Made by a program: the position numbers and the translations under genes. The notes below the pieces were generated by a model, which was given only the letters and a program-made list of their open reading frames with translations, had not been told where the DNA came from and made no database searches. A stretch of 64,000 nt of DNA, from contig JAESUZ010004127.1 in the NCBI GenBank assembly GCA_017311185.1, forward strand, positions 496,001-560,000. Direction: 5' to 3'. This document shows, in pieces, positions 23,641 through 35,849 of this stretch (positions within the stretch are counted from its first letter, which is position 1; the number at the start of each line of letters is the position of its first letter). Origin of the DNA: Proteles cristata cristata (Eukaryota; Chordata; Mammalia; Carnivora; Hyaenidae).

Positions 23641-24440
23641 GTGAATTTATTTAAACTAAAATAATAGTAATAATAACAATTCACCCATTTCTCCTATTTC
23701 CCGCCCCCTGCCTCTGGGAATCTATTATCTGCATCTATGAGCTTGTTTCTTTTAATATATACATTTTTCTTTAGTTTCTGCATATAAGAGAGATCATACA
23801 GCATTTGTCTTTCTGTCTGACTTATTTACTCAAAGTCCATCCATATTGTTGCAAATGGCAAGATGTTATTCCTTTTTGTGGCTGAATAATATCCTTTATT
23901 ATTTCTTTTTTGTTATCCATGCATCTATCAATGGACACTCAGGTTTTTTCCATATCTTGGCTATTGTAAATAATGTTGCAATGAACATTGGGGTACAGAT
24001 ATCTTTTCCAATTAGTTTTTATTTCCTTTGGATAAATACCCAGAAGTAGAATTGCTGGATCATATGGTAGTTCTATTTTTACTTTTTTGAGGAACCTCCA
24101 TACTGTTTTCCAGTGGCTGTACCAGTTTACATTCCCACTAACAGTGGGATCCACACTATGCTCAGATGACAGGATATTAAATTTCGAAAGCCCTGAAGAC
24201 TGCATCAGAAAGCTTAGAACTAATAAATTCAGTAAAGTTGTAGGATATAAAATAAGTACACAAAAATCTGTTGTGCTTCTATATACAAATAATTAACAGA
24301 AAAATTAAAGAAACAATCCCATTTACAATTACATCAAAAAGAATAAAATACCTAGTAATAAATTTAACCAAGGAGATAAAACCCTACATATTAGAAATTA
24401 CCAGAAATTAATGAAAGAAAATGAAGAAAACATAGGTAAA
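23640..24440 (-). mobile_element. L1 with inverted 5' part (twin-priming structure)
   Basis: 23640-24145 is an L1 3' end on the minus strand: 3' UTR, then the ORF2 tail (on minus, [20 protein letters not shown]). From about 24146 to 24440 L1 ORF2 continues on the plus strand from further upstream in the element (FSKVVGYKISTQKSVVLLY). Left-hand 3' end on minus plus an inverted upstream piece is the layout made by twin priming. Stop codons show it is dead. Confidence 0.75.
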
Positions 24441-24494
24441 TAAATAGCTGTGTTGTGCTTTTATTAAACTTTCATTAAGAACAGAAGGTGTGGG

Positions 24495-24710
24495 GGCTCC
24501 TGGGTGGCTTAGTCGGTTAAGCGTCCGACTTTCGCTTAGGTCATGATCTCGCGGTTCGTGGGTTCGAGCCCCGCGTCGGGCTCTGTGCTGACTGCCAGCT
24601 CAGAGCCTGGAGCCTGTTTCAGTCTGTGACTCCCTCTCTCTCTGACCCTCCCCTGCTCACTGTCTCTCTCTCTCTCTCTCCTAGAAAAAATAAAAAAAAA
24701 AAAAAAAAAA
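24495..24710 (+). mobile_element. Young Can-SINE with perfect 18-bp target-site duplication
   Basis: GGCTCCTGGGTGGCTTAG head, intact B box (GGTTCGTGGGTTCGAGCCCC), CT-rich body, about 25-base A-rich tail. AAGAACAGAAGGTGTGGG occurs at 24477-24494 and, unchanged, at 24711-24728. It is nearly identical to the copy at 52879-53099. Confidence 0.95.
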
Positions 24711-25632
24711 AAGAACAGAAGGTGTGGGCCATGAATGCACAGCAGCTTACATTAAATGTATTGGTGTTTTTGGTGCTGTTGCCAATAAGTAGTCATTTAG
24801 TTTACAACAGCCGCTTTCAGGTGTAGGATCCTGGTTAATAAACTCAACAAAATGAATAAAATTCTTTTTCATTTATCCATCAATAAACATGTCACAGAGT
24901 AACTGCAGGTATGAGGCCCCCACACGACCTGCTGAGGCTGGGAAGAGAAATGCATTTCCTGGGGAAATCCCAGTGTGGTGGAGAGGACCACGATGTGCAT
25001 AAGTAGCCATGAGCTTGTGTGGAACATGGCAAGCACTCTAAGAAGCATCTGAACAAAGTATGACAAATGCAGGGAGAAGGACAACACATCCACCTGCGGG
25101 GCGGAAGAAGATCTCCCACACACGGGCGCTGAACTGCGGGTTAAGGAACAAATGGGCTGTCTGCAGCTAGGGAAGTGAGAAGGGCATTCCAACAGAGAAC
25201 ACAGCAGACAGTAGTGTGGAAGCTGGGAGCTACGAGTTCAAACACTGAGGAGTTCAGTTTGGCCAGCACATAGGAAATATGAAGGAGAAGCCAGTTGGGG
25301 CTGCCTTGAGGAAGACTTTAAGTGCCTTGCTAAGGAGATTGGCCTTCCATTCGGTGTGGCAGGAAGGGCAGTGGAGAGATGGGAAAGATGTTTCAGTGGT
25401 AACGACAAAACCCTCCACCATGACACTGTAGCTCTTAAGGCATATCTTGTGTCCTAAGTCTGCAGCCTCTATCAGAAAACCCAATATGTAATGTCCCCGG
25501 TTCATGTGTGCGGTGTGCAGATTTCATAAGAGACCTCTGCTGTGAAAAAAAAGTAATCCAATGGCAACAATGCAGGTGAATTGGAGAGAGGATGGAAAAG
25601 AAGAAAGAATGGTTAAGAAAACAAAACAGTCC

Positions 25633-25690
25633 ACCTGAAACTGATATCATATTGTATGTTAACTGGAATTAAAATAAAAACTTAAAAAAG
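25633..25690 (+). mobile_element. Very short L1 3' end
   Basis: 'ctgatatcatattgtatgtt' followed by 'aactggaattaaaataaaaa' and a poly(A)-like end, the terminal sequence of carnivore L1s. Confidence 0.6.
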
Positions 25691-25744
25691 CAAAACAAAA
25701 TCATGAGAAAAGGATAAAGGAAGGTAAACTAACATGTGGAGCAC

Positions 25745-25880
25745 ATGCTATAGCTAGGCACTGAGCCAGTTACTTTCAAATATGTTACTTCATTTAACCT
25801 TCACAAAAAATATATACAAAAGGGCTATTCTTCCCACTTTACAGAGTAGTAAACTGAATCTTAGGCAGGTTAAACACCAA
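25745..25880 (+). repeat. MIR
   Basis: Pattern 'agctaggcactgagccag', 'ttacttcatttaaccttcac', 'ccactttacagagtag', 'aaactgaatcttaggcagg' follows the MIR core and tail. Confidence 0.7.
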
Positions 25881-26083
25881 CAGCCAGAACTGCCTTTGGT
25901 GGCAGTTTCTTTCCACAAAGTTGTGCTCTTGAACCAGTGTGGTAGCAACAGGAAGAGAAGGGGTCCCTGTGAAGGCATGACAGAGGGCAGATCAAGAGTC
26001 CCAGGGGGAGCAGATAGTGGCGGGAGTAAAGAGATCACAGAAGGAGACAGATGGAGCAATGAACTATAACAGAGATCTTCCAG

Positions 26084-26321
26084 GGCGCCTGGGGGGCTCA
26101 GTCGGTTGAGCATCCGACTTCGGCTCAGGTCATGATCTCATGGTTTGTGGGTTCAAGCCCCATGTTGGGCTCTGTGCTGACAGCTCAGAGCCTGGAGCCT
26201 GTTTCAGATTCTGTGTGTCTCTCTCTCTCTCTCTGGCCTTCCCCTGCTCATGCTGTCTCTCTCACTCAGAAATAAATAAAAAACATTAAAAATTAAAACA
26301 TAAATAAATAAATAAAAATAA
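26084..26321 (+). mobile_element. Can-SINE with perfect 16-bp target-site duplication
   Basis: GGCGCCTGGGGGGCTCAGTC head, B box, CT-rich body, then an (AAAT)n-like tail. AACAGAGATCTTCCAG is repeated exactly at 26068-26083 and 26322-26337. Confidence 0.95.
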
Positions 26322-26414
26322 AACAGAGATCTTCCAGAGGAATGAATTGGAAGAAAAAGAAATGGAATTTTATCATTACTACCATTATTACTGATGGCTA
26401 TGCCCTTACAAAAT

Positions 26415-26560
26415 CAATAGATTAATAATAGTAGCTAATATTTAATAAACACTTACATACCAGGTACCCTGCTAAGGGCTTTACAGGCATTACTCCTTGT
26501 TAAATAATATTTCATTCAGTTCTCAAGACAATATTTCATGCAATCCTCAACATTTTTTGT
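26415..26560 (+). repeat. MIR-like fragment
   Basis: 'aataaacacttacataccag', 'cctgctaagggctttacagg', then a degraded tail as in MIR. Confidence 0.6.
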
Positions 26561-27099
26561 GACAATGCTAAAATGTTATTTTCTTTTTTTCTCTGCATTG
26601 AATTCCCACTGGTGGTGCCAAAGCAACATGGGTAAAAGTGCTATTGCCTTAGCACGAATCAAGGCAGTGATAACAATAACACAAAAGCCACATTACTGCT
26701 TCACAGAGTAGTACAAATAATTAATTTTATTCAATTACACCCTGAGTACATGTCTTTTTGATATTTTGTGTGGTGAAACTGAGGTGTGGCATAAAAATGC
26801 TCTTGTGATCACCTGAGTCGCAAGCTGAACTTGCAACACCATTTGTAGTTGATAGACTGACACACTATGGCTATTCAACCTCAGGGACAGGGCAGACATT
26901 TTTCTCAAAAAGAAACAGAGTAAGCCTGTCACTTCAAGTAAAAATAACTGATGATATTCGTTGCCAACAATAAAATTCAGGCTTTGACATGAAACTTGAA
27001 TTTTGGAAAACTTGTATCTGCTATCATGAGCTTGGTAGCCTCCCAAGCACAAAAGACTTTTCCATGAGATCAAAGGTGGTGTTAAGAAATGTAATTTTC
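26561..27099. other. Intergenic, nothing recognised
   Basis: AT-rich unique-looking DNA. The minus-strand open frame at 26735-27073 has no recognisable domain or splice context. Confidence 0.5.
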
Positions 27100-27330
27100 T
27101 GGGGCACCTGGGTGGCTTAGTCAGCTAAGCGTTCGTCCAGCTTCGGTGCAGGTCATAATCTCACGGTTCATGGGTTTGAGCCCTGTGTTTGGCTCTGTGC
27201 TGACAGCTCAGAGCCTAGAGCCTGCTTCAGAATCTGTCTCCCCTTCTCTCCACCTCTCCCCAGTTCATGCTCTGTCTCTCTCTCTGTCTCTCAAAAATAA
27301 AATAAACATTAAACATTTTTTAAAGAAATA
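27100..27330 (+). mobile_element. Can-SINE (felid type)
   Basis: GGGGCACCTGGGTGGCTTAG head, 'ggttcatgggtttgagccc' B box, CT-rich body, AAATAAAATAAAC tail. Flanked by AAATGTAATTT copies (27088 and 27330). Confidence 0.92.
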
Positions 27331-27599
27331 AATGTAATTTCCTTCCTGATATCGTATACTGACACATGTCAACATTTGGAAGACCCACATACTTCTTTGA
27401 AAATATTTGCCAAATGATTTCTGTATGATGTTACAAAATCATGATTGGGTTTTAGAAAGTGCTATTCAAAGTAAAGACCAATAAGTTTTAATGTGACATA
27501 GTCTAAAATTTACTGATATGGCTTCAGATTCCATGCTGCAACTAAAGTTTAAGAAACTCCCAGTTATCTCAAGTTTTGGTGCAGTATCAAAGAACGTCT

Positions 27600-27799
27600 G
27601 GGCCGCCTGGGTGGCTCAGTGAGTTAAGCGTGTGACTTCAGCTCAGGTCATGATCTCATGGTTCATGAGTTCGAGCCCCACATCAGGCTCTCTGCTGTCA
27701 GCACAGGGCCCATTTCAGATCTTCTGTCCCCCCTCTCTCTCTGCCCCTCCCTCTCGTGTTCACATGCTCCCTCTCACTCTCAAATAAACATTTAAAAAA
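27600..27799 (+). mobile_element. Can-SINE (felid type)
   Basis: GGCCGCCTGGGTGGCTCAG head, 'ggttcatgagttcgagcccc' B box, CT-rich body, short A-rich tail. Confidence 0.9.
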
Positions 27800-27823
27800 G
27801 AATGCAATTAAGTGAAAGATTAT

Positions 27824-28024
27824 TGGGGTGCCTGGGTGGCTCAGTCGATTAAGCGCTCAATTCTTGATTTCAGCTCAGGTCATGGTCTCATGTTTGGTGA
27901 GTCTGATTCCTGTCGGACTCTAAACTGACAGCACAGAGCCTGCCTGGTATTTTCTCTCTCCCCCTCTCTCTCTTCCCCTCCCCTGCTTGTTTTAAATAAC
28001 TAACTAAATAAATAAATAAATAGA
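27824..28024 (+). mobile_element. Can-SINE (felid type), diverged
   Basis: GGGGTGCCTGGGTGGCTCAG head, degraded B box, CT-rich body, (AAAT)n tail. Flanks GAAAGATTATT and GAAAAGATTACTT are a diverged duplication. It begins 25 bases after the previous SINE, so the two form a tandem pair. Confidence 0.88.
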
Positions 28025-28379
28025 AGAAAAGATTACTTAAAGTCCCTCCATTTTTCAACTGTGTATCTGTGAAGCTGGGTTTTCTTTACTTACTTCATCC
28101 AAAACAATGTGTCCCACCAGATAAAATAAAGAGGCAAATATAAAAATAATCCACTGATCTTCTATTAAACCAGACATCAAAGAATGTACAAAAAATGTGA
28201 AATAATGACACTCTTGTTTTTATTTTTCCTTTTGGAAAATACAGTTGTTTATCACAAAAATGATGGGTTAAGTATTGTTATTTTTTATCTGTTAATATGT
28301 TTCACTTTCTTGCTCTTATATCTAAAATAGTACTCAGAGATATGACCCACATAAACAAAAAAGGGTTCTCATAATTTTT

Positions 28380-28608
28380 TAAACTTTTACTTGTTTTTTA
28401 TTTTTATTTATTACTGACAGAGAGAGAGAGAGAGACAGCGTGAGCAGGGGAGGGTCAGAGAGAGGAGATACAGAATCTGAAACAGGCTCCAAGCTCCAAG
28501 CTAGCAGTCAGCACAAAGCCCGACGTGGGACTCAAGTCCACGAATCATGAGATCATGACCTGAGCCAAAGTCAGATGCTTAAACGACTGAGCCACTCAGG
28601 CACCCCGT
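28380..28608 (-). mobile_element. Can-SINE, minus strand, 17-bp target-site duplication
   Basis: Reverse form with a T-rich start, GAGAGAGAGAC body and GAGCCACTCAGGCACCCC end. GGGTTCTCATAATTTTT is repeated at 28363-28379 and 28609-28625. Confidence 0.94.
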
Positions 28609-28625
28609 GGGTTCTCATAATTTTT

Positions 28626-31189
28626 AAGCATGCAAAAGGGTCCTGAGACCAAAAAGTTTGCAAAGTGCCAGGTCAGGATGTTTAACATGTAAACTGTGGG
28701 TGCCAGGACTCCAACCTGGGTGTGACTCTAAAACCCTCTCTCTTACCCTGAATTGTTCTTTATTTAGTTTTAGTTTCATTGCATTTGAAGTCCCAAATTT
28801 CCAAGGATCCCACTTTGGTATTCAGTTACCTAATTAAGCCTCTAATCATTAGGGACTTAAAATAAACATCAGGTAGATGGGCCAAGTTATGCTGTGGTAA
28901 CAAACCACTCAAAAATCTCACTGGCTAACAATTACAAAGGCCCTGCCAAGTCCGCTTCTGGCCCAGGTGACCCTCCAGGCCAGCTGCGCTCCATTGTCAG
29001 TGATCTCAGGCTGTCTGCCATCTCAACTCAAGTTCTCCTTCAGGGTCATTGTTGCAGTACAGGCACCTGCCAGAAAGCCAAGCACCAGCCTCAAGGGCTT
29101 CCAGCAACAGTGAACAGACATCTGGTCTCAAGTTTCACTGCAAGGTTGGACAGGTGCAGTCCTCATGGCCAGAACAGAGTACTGTTCTGAGTACTGCTGA
29201 GTACTGTCTGAGTACATTACTGCTCTGAATATAGTACTGCTGAGTACTGTCCTGCATCCACTCACTCTGTGCTCCCATCCTCCACCACAGCAGTGTCTGC
29301 TCCAAGGAGCTGCTGTGCCAGATGCTAGGGGGCGTGAGCAAGGATCGGTTTTCAGAATTTAACCTCTGCCCTTCAGAAACTCATACTTTAGAAAGAAAAG
29401 ATAAGGCTGCAGGTATGTCTCTGTAGCCGACATTTGTACAGTTCTTGACTATTTATCAAGTAACCATGAAAGTCATTGCTGAACAAGGTAGCTAGAGGAG
29501 AAGTCCAGATGAATCAAACGGTTTAGAGTGTTCTTGGGAAAAATGAAAGCTCTGGCTCAGATACTCAAGGATAGTTGCAGAGAGAAGGTAGATTTGAATA
29601 GAGGTCGTGAAATGAGGGAAGGATCCAAACTGGTAGAACTGGAAAAGGGGTGGGAGAGAAAAATACATAAAGTTCAGTGAAGTCAGAGAAATATTTGCAA
29701 GGGGACCAATAGACTAATGTGGATCATGTCTGACAATGTATTGATTAGTAACATACAAAGACGGCACAGGGGTGAGCAGACAGGAAGCTGTAGCAAGCCC
29801 AGGAGTGGGGCGCTGGCCCTGGTGAGGGCTCAAGTCCCTGGGAAGAGAGGATGAAACTGACAAGGCCCCATGGAAGGAGGCCACAGGCCGCCAAGGACTT
29901 CTCCTTAATCAACAAGAGAAACATTAGGCTTAGAGATACAGACAACATTTATTTTAATCAAAAAAGCTAGAACCAAAATAGAACCAATTTTTTGTGTCTT
30001 TTTTTTTTTCTAAAAAGGTATTTCCTTTGTAATTCCCCACCTTCTATAACAATAAAATAGCTGTGGCATGATAATGCCTTCCACAAATGAAAATACAATT
30101 TTCAGAAATAGCACTTCAGTAGCATTAAGTCAAGCGGATGTTGGAATATCTTGCTTAAATTAAATTGTCATAGCTTTCAAGAGTAGGCAAGTCCTGTTTT
30201 TGAGTTTTCTTGCTTTGTAACATCCACTGGCATCTACTTTTGAAGAGATATAAAATGAAAGAAAGAGGGAAACCCCAAATCTTGAGATGCATGCTGTGTC
30301 TGCTCAGGGGAGCTGCCCAGACTCACCAAAGTCCTTGGGGGTTAGCTAGAGTGGGAAGAAACTCAAGTGGGGCAGTAGTAATGGAAGAGAAGGGCTTGCA
30401 AGGAGACACATTGCAGGCATCAAATTTAAAGGACCTCTGAAAGATTGAAACCAACACATTCTCCTTTCTATGCTCCCTGTATGATAATATTTCTTAGTTC
30501 ATTTAAATGTTTGAGGTTAAATCATAGACTTCATAATGCTAGAACAGAGTAATGAAGTTGAAGCAAGATGGTTGAGGCCTTGAATGGCAGGCTTGCAAAG
30601 GTGTTCTTTCTCCAGTAGTCAAGAGGAAACCATGGCATTGTGGAGAGGCTGACACTCATGGAGGTAGCCCATGCAGAAGTCTCTGGTGGCAGAATCTAGG
30701 ACACACTGGAGAGGGTACAGACAGGTGGCAGTGAGGTAGGTTGAAGGCTATTGCAATAGTCCATGCATAAGTCAATAAAGAGCTGAACTAGAGCCAGGGC
30801 CACAGAATTAGAAGAGAACGTGAATGTAAGAGTTATCATGAAAGATGAGCCAGAGAGATTTAAGATTAGCCAGAAGGAATGAAACATGATTCTGAAGTTT
30901 GGGATCCTAGTGGCTAAGTACCATGGTGAGATAGGTGAAGGAAAAGAATGCATTGATTTCAAAGATTTCAGTTTTCTGGAAAATTGTATTTGAGGTGAGG
31001 GTGGGCCATCTAAATGGAAATGTTCTGTAAGCAGATAGAGGGGAGGACTGGAACTCAGAGAAGGGTCAGTGGCTAGAACACAGATTTGAAAGGATCCACA
31101 AAAGAATTAGAAAAAAAAATTCACAGGAATCAATAAGAAAGGAGAGAGAGTGGCAAATGGCAGGACACCAAGTTAGGGACACCATCCTA
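28626..31189. other. Intergenic DNA, old repeats only
   Basis: 28880-29150 resembles the 'tatgctgcagtaacaaa' repeat also seen at 35850. 29177-29255 holds several GAGTACTG repeats. 30540-31080 has phrases such as 'ggctattgcaatagtccatg' of an old dispersed repeat I cannot name. No gene seen. Confidence 0.5.
29177..29255 (+). repeat. Short degenerate tandem repeat (GAGTACTG)
   Basis: The palindrome-containing word GAGTACTG recurs about five times in 80 bases with irregular spacing. Confidence 0.7.
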
Positions 31190-32800
31190 GGGGCTGTTAG
31201 GTTTTTGTCCATCTTGACAGCAAATGCTTGGTGTCTTTTGCAACAGCATTTTCCAGCTCTCTGACAACAGCTGGGTACCCAACAGTTCCATTTGATTCTG
31301 ACACCATCCACCGTCTGCCTATAGGTTAAAAGGCTCCCACAGACTGCCCCCACTTCAGATGTCAATTGAAAGTGCAGGGTCACCCATATTTCTGACTGAC
31401 AGGCCATAAATCTGGAGTTCCTGTGGTCTCCTCTTTACTTTTGATAATTTGCTAGAACAACTCTCAGAACCCAGAAAGGCACTTCACTTAGGTTTACCAG
31501 TTCATATAAAGGATACAAATGAACAGCCAGATGAAGAGGCACCCAAATGAGGTGGAAAAGGATACCAAGCACAGGAGCTTCTGTCGTCATGGAGCAGGCG
31601 GTGCATGCACTGCCCTCCCAGCACATGGATGTATTCACTGACTTGGAAGTTGTCCAAATACCACCACTTAGGGTTTTAATGGGGGTTTCATCCCATAGGC
31701 ATGATTGATTAAATAATTGGCCATTGGTGATTAACTCAATCTCCAGTATCTAGTCTCCATCTCTTTTCTCTCAAGAGGTTGGGCTGAGAGGTAGGAGGGA
31801 GTGGCAGTGAGGACTGGGGCTTCTAATCAAGGCTTGATCTTTCTGGCAACCAGACTCTATCCCGAAGCCATCTAGAGGATCCCTAAGAAAAACCTCAACA
31901 AAAGAAAACTGTCACTCTTATCATTCAGGAAATTCTAAGGGTTTTAAGAACTCTGTGCCAGGAAATAAGGAAAACCACAGGGGTTGTTTTATATAAATAC
32001 TATAGAGGCTGTCTTCATATAATGGTCAAGGGCAGGAAAGCTAGTGACAGAGCAATCTGAGAGGTAGGACAGGAACCACACTTGGCAGTGTCCTGAAGAT
32101 AAGCTGGGCACTGCCAAAGGAGGTGGAGAGTGGACATTATCTTTCCTTTTGACTCTCCAAGTCCCTTTTTTTTAATTTTTTTTTAACGTTTTATTTATTT
32201 CTAGGAGAGAGAGAGACAGCGTGAGCAGGGGAGGGGCAGAGAGAGAGGGAGTCACAGACTGAAACAGGCTCCAGGCTCTGAGCTGGCAGTCAGCACAGAG
32301 CCCGACATGGGGCTCGAACCCGCGAACCGTGAGATCATGACCCAAGCGAAAGTCGGATGCTCAACCGACTAAGCCACCCAGGCGCCCCTGACTCTCCAAG
32401 TCCCTTTGCTACATTTGGGAAATTCCTCATCTTACTCTAGGCAGGGCCTGATTGCTCTCCCAGCCTTCATTGCTGCTAGGAAGCAGGGGCAAACCCAGAC
32501 TTCATCAATCAGACACTTGTGCCCCAGGCTCTGAATCAAAAGCTGGGGTGCAGGGTACGCTTTGCAGTGAACGGTGGCATCAGCGACAGGCGCTTCTTGT
32601 GTTGGTACCACCAACGGTGTAAGCAGCAGCATCAGAGCTGACAGCACATTTGATGAATCAATCTCCAGCATGACAAGGGGCTGATTCCTGGCCTCCCAGC
32701 CTGGTTCCCTGCCCCTCCCTCATATCCATCGCCCAACCCTTCAGATTATTGGAGCTAGCCAATAACCTTTCTGTCCCCTTCTAAAATCAGCCAGAGTGAC
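31190..32800. repeat. Long unassigned old mammalian repeat, split by a SINE
   Basis: The continuous pattern 'aggcatgattgattaaataa', 'ggccattggtgattaactc', 'ggaaattctaagggttttaa', 'gaactctgtgccaggaaata' is typical of a common mammalian repeat. Its class (LTR or DNA) I cannot assign. 32408-32700 may be a second part after the SINE at 32169. Confidence 0.4.
32169..32388 (-). mobile_element. Can-SINE, minus strand, 19-bp target-site duplication
   Basis: T-rich start, GAGAGAGAGACAGCGTGAGC, reverse B box (GGGGCTCGAACCC) and end GCCACCCAGGCGCCCC. TGACTCTCCAAGTCCCTTT is repeated at 32150-32168 and 32389-32407. A well-preserved, young-looking copy. Confidence 0.95.
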
Positions 32801-35474
32801 TTCTGTAGCTTGCAGCTATGATCCATGACTAACACAAAATGTTGCCAGCAATGTCAAGTACTGCAGAGTATTGCATTTAATTTCATGATTTGGTTATTTG
32901 TGATTTTTAGACAAATACTTGTAATGAGAATAACGTAATGTTAAGAGTGAACAAAGAGAGTAAGTTCAAAGATAATACTTAACCTAACCACATGTCTAAG
33001 ATCAATATGGTGCTAACCAACAATATCAATTTGGTTATAAAATGCTGGAGGAATCATGACAGTCCAGTTGTTGAAAGTCTGAGACCTTTTCTTGTCCAGA
33101 GCTGCTTTTTCGGTGTTAGGTGAGGCTGGAGGGTGTTTTGATTCTTATTCCTTCTTCCTCCAATAGAGGGAGACCCACTCTTAGCATCATAGCCAAGAAG
33201 AGAATCCCACAGATTGGTAGAATGGGGCAGAACAGTCTTCTCTTTCTTCCCTTCTCTTTCCTCCCTTCCTCTCCTTCCTGTGGGATAAAACAGGTTCACA
33301 AACTTGGCATCCTCAGTTCGTAACACCCTAGCCTCAACCTATCTACCATCAGCTCTATAGCTGTCTCCCCTCAGGTGTCCCACCGTGGATACAGGACTCT
33401 CTAGGACCACACTCCATTCACTTCAAAGTGACATGTTCTTTCACACATAGGAGAAAACACTGCAATATTTTTCTTCTGACTAAGATGGTCCCCCCGTGTT
33501 TCTGCCTGGCAAAATCACAGGCATCCTGTATGATTCACATCAAATATTGTTTCTTTGGGAAGTCATCCCAAGTCCCCCACACCTCAAATGATTCCTGTTT
33601 CTTTAGCACTAAACAATCGATTATGCACTGTATCTGTCTATATCTATAAATTACATGGGTGTCACTACGCCAGTTATATATATCTAAATGCACATAACAA
33701 TAGAAAAAATTAAAGTATGAGATAAAAAATAAAAAAACAAGTTCTATTATTTTTCTCTTGTCCCTACCCCCACCCCAGCACAAGGAGCACATCCTTTGTA
33801 CATAATTCTATCATGTTGATAGCATCTATTGCATTCTATTATAATTGTTTCAATACCCCGTCGAATTTGCCTTTGTATCTGCACACAAACTCGGTGCTTA
33901 TATTTAGATGTTGAATTAGCCTAATAACATTAGAAATCATTTTTTATAAATAGTTTCAAGTTCCCATAATTTCTCAGTGATGACAGATTGAAGAGATTGG
34001 TATATTGACAGTTATCTGAACAACTGAGGTTTAAATTCAAGTGAATTGCTTTCCTTCATTTAAACTGCCCTGCTCTTGTGCTCAGTTAGATTTTCTTTCT
34101 GTCAGTCCTGGATTTATGCTTTAGAGCATAAATAAATGACAATCCAGTCCTGGATCTGGAGCTATTAAAAATTCCAGATCTGGGTTTGTTTTTGAAATGA
34201 AGTATTTGGACATTACCATCGCAGCTAGGACTGGGTCATTAATTTGCAAATATGAAAGTCTCCCTAAACAAGCCAAAAGCCCATTATTCATGCAAGACTT
34301 GAGCCAAAGAAAAAACCAGATAGGGATATACTTTAAATAGCCACAATTTCCACTTCTGAAAATTCTATTCATTTTGGGCATTCAAGGCTCAGTGCTTTGT
34401 CTTATGAGAATTATCTGACTGTGAAATACTTGCCTAAGAAACAGAATCTTTAAAAAATACTATTATGTTGTGGTCCTCTGTAGTGTTCATTCTACTTGTT
34501 TAAATTATATGCTGATGCTTGTTGGGATGAGAACTGGGTGTTATATGGAATCCAACTTGACAATAAACTATGAAAGAAAAAATAGAATAAAAAAATTATA
34601 TGCTGATGTATGAGCTATGTAGGCAACATATTAATGTGTTAATAATTAAATGAGTTCTATGAAGAAAGCCAGTATACACCTGCCTGGTGCGAAGGTGGCT
34701 CAGTGAGGCGTGTTGACTCTACATGATGCTCTATAGTTTCATTTCCCAGCATCCTGTCAATAACCATCCCTGCTCCAAAACACCCTTTTAAAAAAAAACT
34801 CATTTAAAATAGGTCTATACAGAGTCTTGACTGAGCACTTACTCTTATTTTGTTTCTGTGTACTTCTCCCTCAAGACAACATTAAATTTCTGCTATGGGC
34901 TATTTGGAAACAATAATAGGGGTGAGCCGTTGGCAATATGGCTTTTATTTGGGAAACCCTACAGATAAGAAATTGATAGTAGGTTTAAAGGAGTTAAAGA
35001 AGTTGTTGAGTGTTTGAGTTGGTGTTTGGGATAATAAACCACACACTCCTCTTTTTCTTTGGGGATTTATTCCTAACTCTCTCACACCTGAGGAACAGTA
35101 GCCAAAGTACTGCTTGAGCAAGAATCCCATTGCGGGGCTATCATGAAGCTAGATGCATATGGCTGAGGCGATAATCATGGTGAATATGGCTGAATAAAGT
35201 TGAGCCCAGAAGGCTTCCCTTCCAGATAAGATGCCTGGGTCTGTAGAGCAAAGCAAGTCCACTTGCCCAGGCAATCAAATGGGATGAATTGATATACTCC
35301 CTTGGGAGCAAAGTTCTGTGGAGGCAGAACGTAAAAGAGGAAGTGCCTCTTGTCCACCCTGACTTTAAGAACAGTAACACAACTCACCTGCAAAGCATAG
35401 GCCGGAGAATGCCTTGAACAGTCCACCAGATCAGCATGCCCTCTTTCTTTTGAAGTCCTAATAAAGTAGAGTTG
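32801..35474. other. Intergenic DNA, no gene recognised
   Basis: AT-rich with short ORFs only. A small L1 tail is at 34515-34597. 34685-34780 ('gaaggtggctcagtgaggcg') may be a badly decayed SINE head. Otherwise nothing recognised. Confidence 0.5.
34519..34582 (+). mobile_element. Very short L1 3' end with target-site duplication
   Basis: CTTGTTGGGATGAGAACTGG then an A-rich tail, the same 3'-UTR string as at 4877. AAATTATATGCTGATG occurs on both sides (34503-34518 and about 34594-34609). Confidence 0.78.
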
Positions 35475-35688
35475 AGGGGTGCCTGGGTGTCTCAGTCGGT
35501 TAAGCATCTGACTCTTGATTTCGGCTCAGGTCATGATCTCATGGTCGTGAAATCAAGTCCCACATCAGGCTCTGCCCTGGCAGCACAGAACCTGCTTGGG
35601 ATTCTATCTCCCTCTCTCTCTGCCCTCCTCCCCCTCTCTCATGCTCTCTCTTTCTGTCTCAAAATAATAAAAAAATAAATTAAAAAAA
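35475..35688 (+). mobile_element. Can-SINE (felid type)
   Basis: GGGGTGCCTGGGTGTCTCAG head, TTGATTTCGGCTCAGGTCAT insertion variant, CT-rich body, AATAAAAAAATAAA tail. Flanked by AGAGTTGA-type copies. Confidence 0.9.
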
Positions 35689-35849
35689 GAGAGTTGAATA
35701 TAAGGATAAATATGGGTTACCACACACTGTGGGGAAGGAGGCCTAATATGATGAGAAGTTCTGAAAATTCCTCCTCTCCAATAAGGGTGATATTCAGGTC
35801 TATGATTTGCTCGTGTTTTCTAAATGTTATGGGTTTGAAGTTAAGTATC

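Larger units (their letters stand above)
24729..26067. other. Intergenic DNA with old repeats
   Basis: 24870-25470 looks like an old dispersed repeat (phrases such as 'ttgaggaagactttaagtgcc' and 'caggaagggcagtggagag') that I cannot name. A short L1 3' tail lies at 25633-25690 and a MIR at 25745-25880. No gene recognised. Confidence 0.5.

Noticed and set aside
24510..24570. tRNA-like A and B boxes here and in every SINE copy
   Set aside because: They belong to tRNA-derived SINE heads; no complete tRNA cloverleaf gene is present.
30210..30440. Short ORFs throughout the intergenic gap
   Set aside because: None has a recognisable domain, splice context or matching neighbour; their lengths are as expected by chance.
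34685..34780. Possible decayed SINE head
   Set aside because: Only 'gtggctcagtgaggcg' resembles a Can-SINE, with no B box or tail, so it was not annotated as an element.
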